A DNA stretch of 64,000 bases from Ptychodera flava. Taxonomy: Eukaryota > Hemichordata > Enteropneusta > Ptychoderidae. The stretch is taken from the NCBI RefSeq assembly GCF_041260155.1, contig NC_091929.1, positions 45,056,244-45,120,243 of the forward strand, in the 5' to 3' direction. Below are positions 1 through 12,105 of this stretch, piece after piece. The number at the start of each line of letters is the position of its first letter. Position 1 is the first letter of the stretch. Below the pieces are notes generated by a model. It searched no databases and was not told where the DNA came from. It was given only the letters and a program-made list of their open reading frames with translations. The position numbers were made by a program, and so were the translations under genes.

Positions 1-215
1 CATTTTAATTAAATGTGAAAAGTGTGAAAAGCATGAAAAATTCCTCGCCAGTTTCCTTAAATTAAGAGAAAACTACAGAACAACCCCAAACAAAGGAGGT
101 CTAAGGTCAACTGGCGAGGAAAAAATTACAAAAAAGTAAAACTATTGACAAAAGGCACATATTAATTACCACAAAGGTGTGGGCCTCAAAAACTCTACCA
201 CCACATTATGTCTAG
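1..215 (+). repeat. Left copy of a ~215 bp direct repeat
   Basis: This stretch matches 3989-4215 in the same orientation. Shared blocks include GTGAAAAGTGTGAAAAGCAT, CCTCGCCAGTTTCCT, GGTCAACTGGCGAGGAAAA and AAAGGCACATATTAAT, with small gaps between them. The two copies flank the inverted-repeat element at 333-3761. No coding potential is seen. Positions 216-324 are unassigned flank. Confidence 0.8.
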
Positions 216-324
216 TTATGGAAGTTGATGGGGTGGAAGAGGGAGGATTAAATTGCTGGAAAACCCAAACTGCCAGCTGTTGGTTTGGCGGTGGTGTGAT
301 TAAAAGAGGCAGAACAATTTTGTG

Positions 325-332
325 ACCCCCTT
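325..332. repeat. Left target-site duplication of the Mutator-like element
   Basis: The 8 bp ACCCCCTT lies directly outside the left inverted repeat and is found again at 3762-3769 directly outside the right one. A direct repeat of 8-10 bp is the target-site length known for Mutator-like transposons. Confidence 0.6.
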
Positions 333-789
333 ATGGCGCGCCAAATGTTTCAAAAATATTTATCGTCATAGAGTAAAAATAAACTGTCAAATTTTCTTTC
401 TAAAAAAGTCTTAAACGTGTATGAATAATAAAGAAAAAATTTCTTTCGTCCATATAATCGCATTTTATTAATGTACCTTTTCATAAAAATAGCATTCATT
501 TGAAAATACGTGTCATTAAATATTTGAATGTGTCTGTACAGATAAAGATGACGTGCAACCGTCTTTCTTGATTGAAATAAAAATTCGATGGAATTACGGA
601 AGAAAATAAACGAGAAAAGTATTATTGCAAAAAGAGCAGAATGTTATGTAATGCTTAATTGTAAAATATTCTTTAAACCGTAATGAGAAGATAAACTTTT
701 CAAAAATTTGGAAATACCACACTCCCCTTATTGACGTACACATACACGTATATTTGATATAAAGGTGCAATGAATGCTGATTATAAGGG

Positions 790-1075
790 GAAAAAAAGAA
801 AAAAAATCAAGCACACACACAAAAAATATTGAAATGATTAAAAACAAAACCACAAATAGTACTTGCACTACTACCAAAAAACAAAACGAACCACCATCAG
901 GTCTGACTAAAAAAAGAAAGAGAATCACAATTGAAAAGTCGACCGAGATCGCGCCGGCGTTGAGGCTGTAAAGAAACCAAAACGAGGTCAGCTTGGGAAA
1001 AAAACCAAAGCGAGGTTACAAAAAAAAAAAAAAACGAGGTTACCAAAAAAAAAAAAAGTCAGTAGAAAAAAAGAG
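790..1075 (+). repeat. A/purine-rich tract inside the Mutator-like element
   Basis: Long A runs alternate with AACGAGGT and ACCAAA blocks. It mirrors the T-rich tract at 2910-3130 in opposite composition, so the two may be parts of imperfect long arms of the element. Short reading frames here are composition artefacts. Confidence 0.5.
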
Positions 1076-1319
1076 GCCCGTTCGAGAAAAGAAAACAGAG
1101 TGGGATACCCCGCAGAAAAAGCACAACATGAAAATTGAATAATTGTCAACGTCATGATTGTTACAGTTTAATGCCAGAGGGTTATGGATCATCACACTCG
1201 GATGTTGGACAAGATATTTGGGGTATTTCAGCGATAACTCTCAGCTTCTAGTCTTCAATATCATCTCATAGACGTCCAAGTTACCGACACGTCCCATTCT
1301 ATATTAAACAGTTACCAGT

Positions 1320-1480
1320 TTTGGTTAAAAGTGGACAAAACACTCGTGGTGGTTCGTCGGCTGCCAGCGGTCCCCTCGCTCCAATGTACACTCGAGGTGG
1401 TAAGCCAGCGGCCGGCGGTCCCGTCGCTAGTACAGTAGGCCTACACGCCGGCAACCAGCGATCCCCTCGCTGTAAAGTGT
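1320..1480 (+). repeat. GC-rich tract with three near-repeats
   Basis: The motif CAGCG(G/A)TCCC(C/G)TCGCT occurs three times (about 1357, 1410, 1456) in an otherwise AT-rich neighbourhood. No gene is recognised. Confidence 0.45.
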
Positions 1481-1553
1481 AGGGCCGCCTCTCCCAAACC
1501 ATAGACAGTCTGTGCCCAAACCCCAACAAAACGATGGCTTGCCGCTAGCCCAT

Positions 1554-1799
1554 GGTTACGTGTGGTTCGATACACAGCGGCCGCCGTGTGGGTATGCATA
1601 GTAAAATTGCATACCACCATGGATGTAATACCATGGATGTTTACATCCATGATACCACGCAGCGCGCAGCGCTCTAGTTCTGCATGGCAGGGCTGTGTGT
1701 TACCGGCGTGACACGGCCTCCCGTATAACGCCGGTAACACACAGCCCTGCCATGCAGAGCTAGCAGCGGACGCTATGTATCGAACCACACACGTATCCC
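1554..1799. repeat. Nested palindrome with two stem layers
   Basis: The outer arms are 1554-1580 and 1771-1799 (TGTGGTTCGATACA against TGTATCGAACCACA). An inner palindrome spans 1673-1763, with arms around GCATGGCAGGGCTGTG and GTTACCGGCG. The block GTATCGAACCACACGTA recurs at 2447-2465. This is a foldback or miniature-element structure with no coding content. Confidence 0.75.
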
Positions 1800-1971
1800 G
1801 TGGGTTTAGCCTCTGAACGGAGTGTAGCAAAGGCAAAAATACTCGGGCTGAAACACTCCGTTTAAATTCGAGGCAACATTTAGTTTTCACTAGTGGGGCC
1901 TACATGTAGAACGCGAACTCACCTTACTTGACAAACACATGATCAAGCAGCCACTATTTCTCTGTATACTG

Positions 1972-2095
1972 TAGCTCTGGGTGGCAGGGCCGGGCTGTGA
2001 GTTACCGGATACGGCCAGGCCGTATAACACTGGCGTTATACGGCCAGGCCGTATAACGCCGGTAACTCACAGCCCTGCCCTGCCACCCAGAGCTA
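1972..2095. repeat. 124 bp palindrome sharing its core with 1673-1763
   Basis: TAGCTCTGGGTGGCAGGG at the left end is mirrored by CCCTGCCACCCAGAGCTA at the right end. The inner part has two GGCCAGGCCGTATAAC repeats in the loop. The GGGCTGTGnGTTACCGG block is shared with the palindrome at 1673-1763, so they belong to one hairpin family. Confidence 0.8.
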
Positions 2096-2909
2096 TGTAT
2101 AGGCTACTGCACAAATATCGTAGCTCCATATATTGGACTGTGTGGATATAAAGATTTCTGCAATGGGGATCGACATGTCGTGTATGTGCCGGTCTAGCCT
2201 GCGAGTATATTGAGAGTGTCTGGCGTTGCGAAGGCCGGACACTCTCGCCATATTCGTAGTAGTCATAAGGCTTTTACAGTTTCGTCGCTCGTCTTGTCGA
2301 ACACGGAAAACGATGGACGTTCTCTCAACACGCGGCAGATTTCTTCAAAACTATTCATTTTATCATGATTTGGTGATCTTTGAGGATAGACGAGGAATTA
2401 GCAAACAACGAGGTGGGTGGTTGATTATCATGGTATTTGAACCCGATGTATCGAACCACACGTATAAAACTGTGTAGAAATCATGTAGGCCAAAAGGCGA
2501 TGACAGTGCGGCTCGGTGGAAGTCCTGCAGTGAGCTCCCTGCCATGTACCGCGTTCGCAATTTTGCTATGAAGGGTCATGGGTTGTACGTCTCGCTCGTG
2601 ATCTGACCTGTGGACTGCCTGAAATTGGCTCAGTTAACTTGACTCTCTGGAACTATTCACTGTTAACTTGGACGTTCTTTAGGTGATATTGCCCACTTCA
2701 TTTCATCAAGTATGGTTTCAAGTAGAGCAGGGCCCAGCCAAACAGAGCTAGGTTTCAAGATGTCACGTTATCACTGAAATGCTCAATTAATATTTCGTCA
2801 AACATTGGAGTATGTGGTGCACGATCGGATTCCCCGCTGTTGGGATTCATTGATCGAAGGAAACGTGAACCATGAGTTTTTTGAATAAAATAATTGTAAT
2901 TTCGGGCTT

Positions 2910-3130
2910 GTTGTTTTTTTTCTGTGGCGAGTGCTCGTTTTTTTTCGGTTTTTTTTTCGTTTTTTTCCTTTTTTTTTTTTGCTGTGGCGAGTCCTTTGTT
3001 TTTTCTTTCCACAGGCCCACGCGTTTTTTTGTATCTCTGTTCATGGCATTTTTTCATTTTTTTCCGGTTTTTTTGTGTCGCTGTTCATGGCATTTTTTTA
3101 TTTTTTCGTTTTTTTTATTTTATTTTATTT
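2910..3130 (+). repeat. T/pyrimidine-rich tract
   Basis: Runs of 6-11 T are separated by CTGTGGCGAGT (twice) and CTGTTCATGGCATTTTTT (twice). The Phe-rich reading frames here come from composition and are not genes. Confidence 0.6.
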
Positions 3131-3761
3131 TATTGTAGATGAGATCCACTTTTGTTTAGAGCCATCACTGCCGAATTTTTTCACCGATTTTCTCTCTTTA
3201 CTGTCAAAGCGGCTGGTGATTCATATTATATTTTTGATTATCTATAATACGTTTATTATGAGACGTAGTGCTTTTTAATTTTCTTAAGTACATAAATAAT
3301 TTTATGTATGCATGGCTTTTTTGTCTGATTCTTTTATAATTATTTTCTGTATGTGGTTCACGTTTTTATTTTTTGTACTATTTTTTCCGAGTGGTAGTAG
3401 TGATTTTTAGTGATTTTCTTGTGAATTTTGTGGACGTACCACTGTATAACATATTTTCTTTTTTTTGTAAAATCAGCACTAATTGCACCTTTTACGCGAA
3501 CTATTATACTTGTATGTATGTCGATAAGTATGGATGTATGACTTTTTCAAATCGTTGAAAATTGTTTATTTCCTAATTACGCTTAAAATATTTTTCTCAA
3601 GTTAAAATGAAGTATTAAATGACATTTCTGTCTTTTGTTTTTTAATTATACTTTTCTTACTTATTTCCTTCCTAATGAGACCGAATTTTTATTTCAATTG
3701 AGAAAGACAGTTTATTTTTGCACTGAATCGATAAATATTTTTGAAACATTTGGCGCGCTGT

Positions 3762-3769
3762 ACCCCCTT
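3762..3769. repeat. Right target-site duplication of the Mutator-like element
   Basis: ACCCCCTT directly follows the right inverted repeat and matches 325-332. Confidence 0.6.
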
Positions 3770-3988
3770 GTAAGGCACAAATGAATAAAGCTCTATTCGC
3801 CTTAGAGGGCGGTCTTAACCTGAAAATATTAAAACTACAACTGCATGTATATAAATCGGATTATCTGTCTATAATCGTGGCTTTATACACCTGCATTTTA
3901 ACTAAACCACTTCTGGTCATTTTGCTTTGTTTGTGGGAGATAAATAAGCACCAAAACAATGAGGAGATGGAGTGAAAGGCCAAGTATC

Positions 3989-4215
3989 TTGACATTTAAC
4001 ATGAAAAGTGTGAAAAGCATGAAAATTCCTCGCCAGTTTCCTGGAATTCAGAGACAAATACAGAACCACCCCAAACAAAGTAGGCCACAGGTCAAAGGTC
4101 AACTGGCGAGGAAAATGTTTACAAAACATTAAAAACACTGGAGAAAAGGCACATATTAATCTACCAGAAAGGTGTTGGCCTAAAAAAACGCCACAAGCCA
4201 CTTTGTGTGGCTGCC
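3989..4215 (+). repeat. Right copy of the ~215 bp direct repeat
   Basis: This is the same-orientation match to 1-215, ending in the CCACAAGCCACTTTGTGTGG region. The pair shows that the segment holding the Mutator-like element sits between duplicated host or repeat sequence. Confidence 0.8.
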
Positions 4216-5181
4216 CCACCCAAAATGACTGGAAGCAAAGGTAAAACCTGGTGAGATTACAAAACTAGTAAACGCTATTCATTAAAGCTTAACTGTTTTT
4301 GATGAACAACCATGTTCAAATTCCAAATATGGTGGTCCTCGCCTGATTTATCTAGAAATGAGGGAATGACCGAATGCGGAAGGGCACCCATTTTAGCAGC
4401 TCCTGCCTGTCCTAAATATGAGCTCAGAGCACAATTTTCATTTTGTTTCTGTACAACAAGGTACCAAGCTGCTGGTTGCCTTATATACCTCCTAAATGCA
4501 TCAGAGTTCCATCTGCCTAACACAGAGATCTGCGGCAGCTTGCGTGGCTGCTCCCCCTTAAACCTGTTTACATCAAAGCCGCAAAAAATCCGATAGAACG
4601 CCCAAGCTGTGCTATGAAATCATAACGTCCTATGTCCAACGCCCCTGGCAAGCTGAAAAGTGGGCCAGGCTCCACTCCCCTCAAACGTCAAAAATCCCAA
4701 ATAGCCTGTACAGGGCAAAGGTCAGCCACATCAATCTTTTGAAATGAAATAACAAATGCTGTGCCCGGCCTGCTATGCTTAAAATTGGAAAGAGTAATGT
4801 CATCGACTGAGGTCGACGTGAGGTTCCCTTAAACTGCAAATGATTGAACAAAATAACACCACCCATATCGTGCTTATTCTTAATGATGATTCCCCAATCC
4901 TGAGAAATCCATAGATGGCTGTTAGAAACATTGCTTTGAATAACAACACTTATAAACTGATGTAATAACCTCTGAAATGGCCTTAACTAGGCAATGCAAT
5001 ATATCCCGTGTGATAGGGAGACGAGTATCCAGGTTATGCTCTAACTTGCGAAGTGATTAAACCAGTTTTTGCACAATATACGAATTGGTTTGGTCTGAAA
5101 AACCAAGTTTATGAACATAGCTTATGGCTGACAAGTAAGTTGACACAGTTTTATTCTAAAACAACCTTTTTATCTCCACAG
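4216..5181. other. No gene recognised upstream of the copy A exons
   Basis: Short unsupported reading frames on both strands, with no protein motif. I searched by eye for relatives of exons 1-6 of the amylase-like gene here and in 1-4216 and found none, so copy A appears to start with exon 7. Confidence 0.6.
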
Positions 5182-5310
5182 CGAAGACTGTTCTGGGATG
5201 CGTCTCAACGTGGTGGTTATATAGATAATGATGTGTTAGGAAGATTTATCATAAAGGGCAAAGACTTCTCAAAGTTAAGAAACGCGTTGGCGTATCTCCT
5301 GACGGCTGAC
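5182..5310 (+). CDS. Copy A exon 7: region-IV segment of amylase-like barrel
   Basis: The acceptor is CCACAG and the donor is GTGAGC after GCTGAC. It encodes a segment with GGYIDND and LRNALAYLLTAD, matching copy B GGYLDNVD and LRNALAYLLMAE. Compared with B, one residue of the DNxD core is missing, so the position of the conserved His is gone. The frame is open for 43 codons and phase 0 at both ends. Confidence 0.8.
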
Positions 5311-7074
5311 GTGAGCTTTATATTTTCTGAGATCTTAAGAAGTGCATACAAAGTGATTTTGTCCTGTGACTTTCTGATAGGAAAGTGATGTTTTCTTTGC
5401 AAACAAAGGAAAAAACAAAAAACAAAAACAAAAACACACGTATCAGGGTAAGGGTTTTATCATGTTACTCAATGCAAATATCTTTAAAATAATATCCTAC
5501 CAAATTCTTTCAATTGATAAAACACGCGTGTTGGTACAATTAAACCATGGAGGTAGTCCGTTTCTATCTCCATTGTTTGCAAAACATCGTAAATATGCTT
5601 AAGTAAACGCTGCGCCTTATCGGTTTGCAATCGTAAAATGTTTCAAGTGTAAATTTTTCTAGTTCTTTCCTGTATTCTTCTGACAAGTAATTTACTTTCG
5701 GCTAAAGCTTCTGACAGCAGCAGAAAAAATGAGTAAGTTTTCAGGTCATCGACGCTAACAACTCCAATATGGCAGTCGTATGTTCGTAACAAAACATAGC
5801 AATTCACGAAAGCATAAGATTTAATATGGATGCAAACAACAATCTCACTTTGATGTGACTTTCCCCTTCGAATACAGAAGTCAACATAATTCATGCCGTG
5901 TATGGTAACCATCAAACCGTTAGATAAAGGAAGATGAAACAGCAGTTCTGGCTACCTTCGAGGTAGAAACCGACATAACTTTTGCATGATAGAGAAAGAT
6001 AGCATCATACGACACTCGAAAAATAACATATCTTATAATACAAACGCACAAACTGAAACCGATAAACACAATACGAACACAACATCGAATACAATAGAAC
6101 AAAATTTAGTGCCTATAGCTCCCCTCCTTATTAAAATATAAGATACATTATGATTAAGTACACAAAACCATTCAATTATTCCACATTTTTAATTGAACAT
6201 GAATTTTTGGTTTCGGAATAAAGCATTTCAGAATGTAGCTGGAGGAACCTTTTACCCAACTCATAGAAATCTATCAGCAGTGGTTCCTCTTGAACCACTG
6301 CATTAGTGGAATTGTCAGAGGCCATCCCTAGAGGGGCCAGATTTCCTATGCAATTTGTGATATGGGTATTCTCATGTAAATCTTTCGTCTTTTCAAAATA
6401 TTGGAAGATGTGTGATGATGAGAAATGAACTGGTAAGGTAAAGACAATGTGTGATAGATCGATATTAGCTGGATTATTAAGGAAATAACCCCCAGAAAAC
6501 TTTCGTTAAAATGGGTATAAAGTTTAACACATTTTTGAATGCCGACTTCATAAAGTTGGATAATTTGAATTTCCTGTTGTATTAGGTTCTTTTGCAATAA
6601 TAAGTTTCGGCTCGAGACAATTTTTGTTGCAACAACTCCGATAACTGCAGTGCTGCTAATTTAAAACTACTGTTCAGACATAGTTTTTTTTGTTTTAAAC
6701 CTCTCTCTTGGTGTTTGTTTCAAAATCAATGAAATAGACAATAGTTAATCCTATTACTATACCGTTGCTTCGATCGTCTTCGTGAAGGATACCAGGGGTA
6801 AACCAGAGAATTGGCTCGCGGATAACAAATAAGAATGTTTATTCTTTGATGAAGGTGCTTGCATAAAAACGCTATAATACTTATTGTATTAGCATGAATT
6901 CTTGCCTGTATTTTAGCTGAATAGTGCATATACAGGTGAATACAGTCAAAAATCCATTGCTTGTATTCAGCAAGCCTGTATTCATGTGGATTCATGTGAA
7001 TTCACGTGATTATTCTATAATACAGGCAACTCATTAATGTGAATTTATCTGTATTATTGCGTTTTCATGCAGTG
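5311..7074. other. Copy A intron, first part
   Basis: AT-rich sequence with no gene. An interspersed CCTGTATT/TACAGG motif occurs several times between 6890 and 7030, without a clear repeat unit. Confidence 0.5.
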
Positions 7075-7193
7075 ATATAGTTAGATATTAGGTTTGGTAT
7101 AGCAGCATTTTATATTCAGCGGGCTCTTCACCAATTGGTGAAGAGCCCGCTGATATAAAAGGCTGCTATACCAAACCTAACATCTAACTATAT
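7075..7193. repeat. 119 bp near-perfect palindrome
   Basis: The left arm ATATAGTTAGATATTAGG then TTTGGTATAGCAGC is mirrored by GCTGCTATACCAAA then CCTAACATCTAACTATAT. The centre CACCAATTGGTG is itself palindromic, inside GCGGGCTCTTCACC and its complement. There is almost no loop. It lies in the long copy A intron and has no reading frame of note. Confidence 0.9.
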
Positions 7194-9266
7194 ACTTTCT
7201 TAACTTAATTATAAATGCATATTTGATTCAACTGATTATATAAACTCAAGGTCAAACTTAAACAAATTAAAAACTTTAAAAAAAATCCGAGGGCAATAAT
7301 TTACATAGTGACTAAACTCATTAAGTTAATCTTTCGGGGAAACTTGCAAAATAATTAACTACTAGCGAAAAAAACATATTATTAGAAATGTCTACCATTG
7401 AATTTCCAACTTGCTTTTGCTGACATCAAGTCATCAAGTCAAGAATTTGTGGATGTTCCAACAATTAAGTTATGTCTAGGTTGTATGTAGATTAGATGAC
7501 TCAAAAGTGTCAAGTTTAACTTGTTTTTGCTGTCATCTGTTTACGCTGACATTAAGTCGATGACTTTGTGAATGTTTGTCGCAGTGTCAAATTAACATAT
7601 CAAGATTAACACACTCAAGTAGACATGTTTTCAGGTCCGCATTGAAACGTCATTTACATCCTTCGTCACACCTAAGCTTGTACTGAATAATTACTAGTAT
7701 ACTCCGGGGCCACGAACTCGACTAGTCCTATTCGACTAATTTCATGGTCCCCACCAGATTGTACAATATTGCGATGTTCTTTCTCTCTTTTTTGACTTTT
7801 TACAACTTCAGTAAGGGTGACCTTTTTCATTTTTATTATTGTATATACTGTGAAGCATCTGTTGAAATAAGCATTCATTCATTCAATGTGACAGATAATA
7901 CCTTGAACTTTATGCAGCTGAAACAGCTGCTGCTATTAGTGCTGGCGCGGTTAAAGGAAAGCCTAATTTAGCAGATTATTATACTGCCTCTGACAGTCGA
8001 GAGAAATGAAAACTTATCCATATGAATGATAGATTTGCTGTGTGTGGAATTTAGAAGTTGCAATATTTTTAACCACATATGTATACAAATATGCATCAAT
8101 GATTGTTTAAAGCAGTTTATCAAAGTTTCAAGAAAAATGCAGCAATATTATTGGCTTTTTGTATTTATCTAGAATAATTCAGGCTAAGAAGGACAAAAAA
8201 GGCACAACCTTAACGTAAATATCGGTGGATGGCTGCGTGATTATTACTTGTATATTAGAATTGTTTGTAAAAGAATGCCAGAACTAAACGTTTTCGAAAG
8301 TCTGAATATGATTGGTATTTTCATAATGCAGAGATGGCAGACAATTTAATCACCTGCAAAATTATATGGCGTTTAGACTGATTCTTATATAAAAATCATA
8401 TTTTTGAAGAAGATAGGAATATTTATGTTGAAACTTAACAACAAACTTATACACCAGTTCTATTGGTAGAACTATCAATGGTTGAACTGTCATGTGACTG
8501 CATAGCCGGATGACCCTCTGACTGAGTCCTGCACATGTTGCCGGTTCAAACCAGTCAGAACCATCACATGATCAACTATCAAAAGTCATGTGATCAACTA
8601 ACTCAGTGTATGACATATACCTAATCGGTTCAAATGATAGTCACATGATCAACTATCCGAGAATTTGAATATCCCTCTGTTCTAATAATACCACAATAAT
8701 AATAATACAACCGGAAGATTGGCTTGTGGTGACATTGTTACCGTCAGAGATTACTGTCAGCAAAATATGTTGTAGATTGCACGAAAGCGAAGCTAAAAGT
8801 CCTGGAATTTTCCGTATTTGTAATAGATCATGTATTCTTCCAAAGAAAAGACAAATCGCGTTATTTCTAAAAATGTATATAAGCAGGGAGGGCCATGTAA
8901 AAACACCTGCGTATTTCAGAATGCGACCTCACTACCTGATTTCTCTTGACGTGTACTTATTACATGCCTCGATGTGAGTGCGAATCAGTGCATTGGTTTG
9001 CATAGGAACATCCGCGTAGTTAGTGGGCTTGGTGAACGATGTACTGACCGGTTTCTATGGTTATCCGGTCCGCTGAAACGCTTCGACGTTTTCGATGCCT
9101 AAGTATACGCTTACCGCGAGATGTAAAATATCAATGCGCGCTCTGCTTTATTTGACTTTCGTTAAAATCCATTCGATGCTTGTCGATAAATGGTAAAATT
9201 GTTTAAGAATACCCTGCGTGTAACTAAATGTCATATAGCGGTAACTTTGAAGAGGCTTGTAATAAC
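7194..9266. other. Copy A intron with tRNA-like fragment
   Basis: No gene is recognised. Around 8480-8680 the sequence TGCATAGCCGGATGA followed by GCCGGTTCAAACC resembles A and B boxes of a tRNA-derived repeat, then a block CACATGATCAACTA is repeated three times. The SINE reading is tentative. Confidence 0.35.
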
Positions 9267-9395
9267 AATATTATCGCCTGAGTACATGGGTTTATGTGCC
9301 CTCGCTGCGGGAGGGGATTTGCCCTCTTGGCGTCAGGCACAGTGTCACGTGCTCATGGGCACATAAACCTATGTATTCAGGCAATAATATATATT
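9267..9395. repeat. Inverted repeat, ~35 bp arms
   Basis: ATTATCGCCTGAGTACATGG and GTTTATGTGCCC on the left are mirrored by GGGCACATAAAC and CTATGTATTCAGGCAATAAT on the right, around a GC-rich loop. A few mismatches lie in the arms. It is separated by only ~40 bp from the next palindrome. Confidence 0.8.
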
Positions 9396-9433
9396 AATGG
9401 ACTGTAAAATCTTGCTATGATGATATTTATTTA

Positions 9434-9574
9434 AGCAATAATGCACCCCCTCCCGGCTCATAATGGACGAAAGCAAACTTTGCACGACATAATGTACGAG
9501 GCGAAGCCGAGTACATTATGGAGTGCAAAGTTTGCTTGAGTCCATTATGGGCCGGGAGGGGGTGCATTATTGCT
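9434..9574. repeat. 141 bp palindromic foldback element
   Basis: The left arm starts AGCAATAATGCACCCCCTCC and the right arm ends GGAGGGGGTGCATTATTGCT. Inside, TAATGGA, AAGCAAACTTTGCA and CATAATGTAC are also mirrored, leaving a loop near CGAGGCGAAGCCG. This is typical of a MITE-like hairpin. Confidence 0.9.
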
Positions 9575-11037
9575 ATTATTTTATAGTTTTGGCAATGCCA
9601 GTGAATTTGTAGTTGTAGAAAACGAATAAAAAAGGAAATTTTATCTGAGTTTGAAGCCAGTGAGCGTCGTCCAGCATGATCGGCCCCGACTCTGTACATA
9701 TTACATGCACTCCACACTGCACAGTGCACTGCACTGAACACGCACGTTCAGCACAAAAATGACCAGCACTTTCACGGTTCATTTTGAATTGAAAAACGAT
9801 GTATTTTCGAAGGAAATGAAAAGTAACTGCATCCCTACCGTCTATATCAAACTTGAAACATCACCTTTAAATATCATGCCATTCAAAAAATCGACACGGT
9901 GAAATGCCAGAGATGAAGAAAACGGAATGTTCATGCATCGACATCAGTATGATCAGCGAGCTGCATGCCATGGTATCAGCTGATCAATACGATCATTATT
10001 ATGTCGCTAGTAGTACAGCATTCATTGCAAACGATATCAACAGAGTTTAACATTGTTATTCAAATATTTATATTTCAATAATAATTGTGTCTATAAATTT
10101 AATTTTCGATGGCTCCTTGAGAAGAGCTATTTTATTTCGGCGAACGACAGAACTTGACGTAAACGGGTGCTTGAAAGGTACAGTTGACAAACATACTAGA
10201 GGGTTTCGTTTAATACCGTCACGATATCGAGAACAAGGCAAGGTAAAATCACAGACATGGAGAAAAAAACGATGAATGAAAGTTGTCTCGGATTACAGTC
10301 AGTGCATCAGAATTAGGTGGCCGAGATGTTAGATCAACGGAGAGTCCACGGTCGTCATGATTGTTGGTAGTAGCTGACCTTGGACCGAGACTTTGAATGG
10401 CTCCGTAGTAATTTCGTAGACACTTCCGGTCAAGGTTGATGACAGCAAGCTGCCGTTGTTGGCCCGTTTACGGCTGGTTCGAGTAGCCTTTCACGCTTGC
10501 ATCGTTTACATGGCCACTGACATACATAATATGCCATGTGTCAAATCCAGTATCGTCTAGGAGTTTGCAAACGTACTGAGTTCTGTTTCACCTATACGGC
10601 AACGAAGCGAACCATGTTGTAAACAAACGTGGTAGTACAACCAGCGTATCGGACGGGGACTGCATGCTGAGCGCCAGCCAGACAGACGTGCGTGAGGACT
10701 CAAAAAATGTAATAAATCGTACAGTAAGACATTATTATCAATATTGTGAACCATTGTCAAGGTTTATAGTTTTGTGTATTACATGGTTTATCCGATATTT
10801 CCCCTCCTTTGAAATGCGCAGTCCTTTTTCGTTTTCCAAAAAAAAAAAACTTGCTCGCTGTGGGGCCGCAATGCTGAATAATGGAATACATTATCAGTAA
10901 TAATGTATGGATATGATGTCACAAAATTCACTGGTATTGACAAAGCTATAATATAATAAACAATAATGAGTCATTTATTCTGTATAGGTCAATGCAAATA
11001 TCTCCCTTGTGCATTCTCCCTTATCAGCGGTTCACAG
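9575..11037. other. Copy A intron, last part
   Basis: No gene motif is seen. The segment 10290-10700 is richer in GC than its surroundings, without a recognised feature. Confidence 0.45.
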
Positions 11038-11184
11038 ATTTTTAATTTCACATTTTTTCCTTTTATTTGGATGATTCCATTTATCTACAATGGAAGTGAG
11101 CAAGGGCCCAAATTTAAAGGTGACAGCGGCTCCAGTCGTGAGTCATTGTGGCCCTACTACGTGGAAGAGAGGAATCTTTACAAG
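11038..11184 (+). CDS. Copy A exon 8: IPFIYNGSEQG segment
   Basis: It encodes WMIPFIYNGSEQG and SLWPYYVEERNLYK, clearly paralogous to B (WIPFLYYGTEQG, SLWPYYIEERSLYQ). No AG precedes the Trp codon where B splices; the nearest in-frame acceptor is TTCACAG at 11031-11037, which adds ten Phe-rich residues and keeps phase. The donor is GTAGGG. Either the exon grew at its 5' edge or the original acceptor is lost. Confidence 0.7.
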
Positions 11185-11981
11185 GTAGGGCCAACCGTTT
11201 TTAAAATTAGTTATCATACTGGAACTTATACGCTTTTCCTCTCCTCGTTACATCTCAAAATTGAACGAGCATCGAAAAAACTGATTATTATCTTATGTAA
11301 TTTATCATTCTTAAAAATTTCGTTGCTCTAATAATTAAATCGAATTTTAAAAAATCATAATTGAATGATTAGTAAGTATAAGCTCCTTTGCCAATATTCT
11401 CGGACAATAAAGACTCATGGAGTATAATATGTCTGTTCTTGTTTTGAGGAATACAGAAGGTGAGTTTTACTATACGCTAGTTCAATATGGTAGGGACTTT
11501 TGATCTATTTTGCCGCTCTTTAATCTCTTATCTATAACTCAGAAATTCTTGTTCTACTCCCATCAATATGTCATATTATGCCGCCTTGAACATGTCAAAA
11601 GAGCCTTTGAGAATATAATATCGGATTCCATATGTAACCAATTTTTTTATATAGCGTACATCTTACTTGTATTTGAAAATTGATATTCTGTCTCTCAATA
11701 ACAATTAGAATAAGAATATAGAAACAATGCTTTAAGTGTTATAAAAGTTATAGCGATTTATCTTTTGGTATTGTCGTTTCATGTGATTATTTGCAAATTG
11801 CATTGTTTGTTTTAGTAGTAAATTCTTATTTTATCCTAGGCATCTATCACAGTCCTTTCCGTTTACATCTATCAGTAACTATTTGTTCCCTTCTGTCGTG
11901 TTTAAAGATGAAATTGAGTGTTTCCTTAATATTAAGATATTGTTTCGATTCCTCTATCTCTTCCATGATTCGTGATAACAG
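11185..11981. other. Copy A intron 8
   Basis: AT-rich intron sequence with no further feature seen. Confidence 0.5.
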
Positions 11982-12105
11982 TTCATCTCATCAATCCTGA
12001 AACATCGAAAAAATCTTATGGGCACGGCAGAAAGTTTTTTATAGAAACGCGGACCAAGACGAATGCACATACTTTAGCGGCGTCTATTCTTTCGCAAGGA
12101 AAACA
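11982..12105 (+). pseudogene. Copy A exon 9, frameshifted and without donor
   Basis: After a CAG acceptor the frame reads FISSILKHRKNLMGTAES, matching B FISTILKHRKSLFGSAVS. It then breaks in a run of six T; one base later the match resumes (YRNADQDECTYF, YSFARKT against YQNVAQVDCSYD, YSFTRKT). Its length is 124 nt where B has 123. The exon end ACA is followed by GAAATA instead of a GT donor. Two independent faults argue for decay, although the T-run could be an assembly error. Confidence 0.75.

Larger units (their letters stand above)
333..3761. mobile_element. Non-autonomous Mutator-like DNA transposon, 3.4 kb
   Basis: The two ends are inverted repeats: the left end carries GCGCGCCAAATGTTTCAAAA followed by ATATTTATCG, and the reverse complement of 3729-3758 carries the same run. 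A looser match continues through AAAAATAAACTGTC. The ends are bounded by an 8 bp duplication (325-332, 3762-3769). No transposase is visible; all reading frames inside are short. The interior holds GC-rich palindromes (1554-2095), an A-rich tract (790-1075) and a T-rich tract (2910-3130). The superfamily call rests on repeat and duplication lengths only, so it is an inference. Confidence 0.55.

Noticed and set aside
1441..1890. 149-codon minus-strand frame
   Set aside because: It spans nested palindromes in a GC-rich patch; the lack of stops is due to composition.
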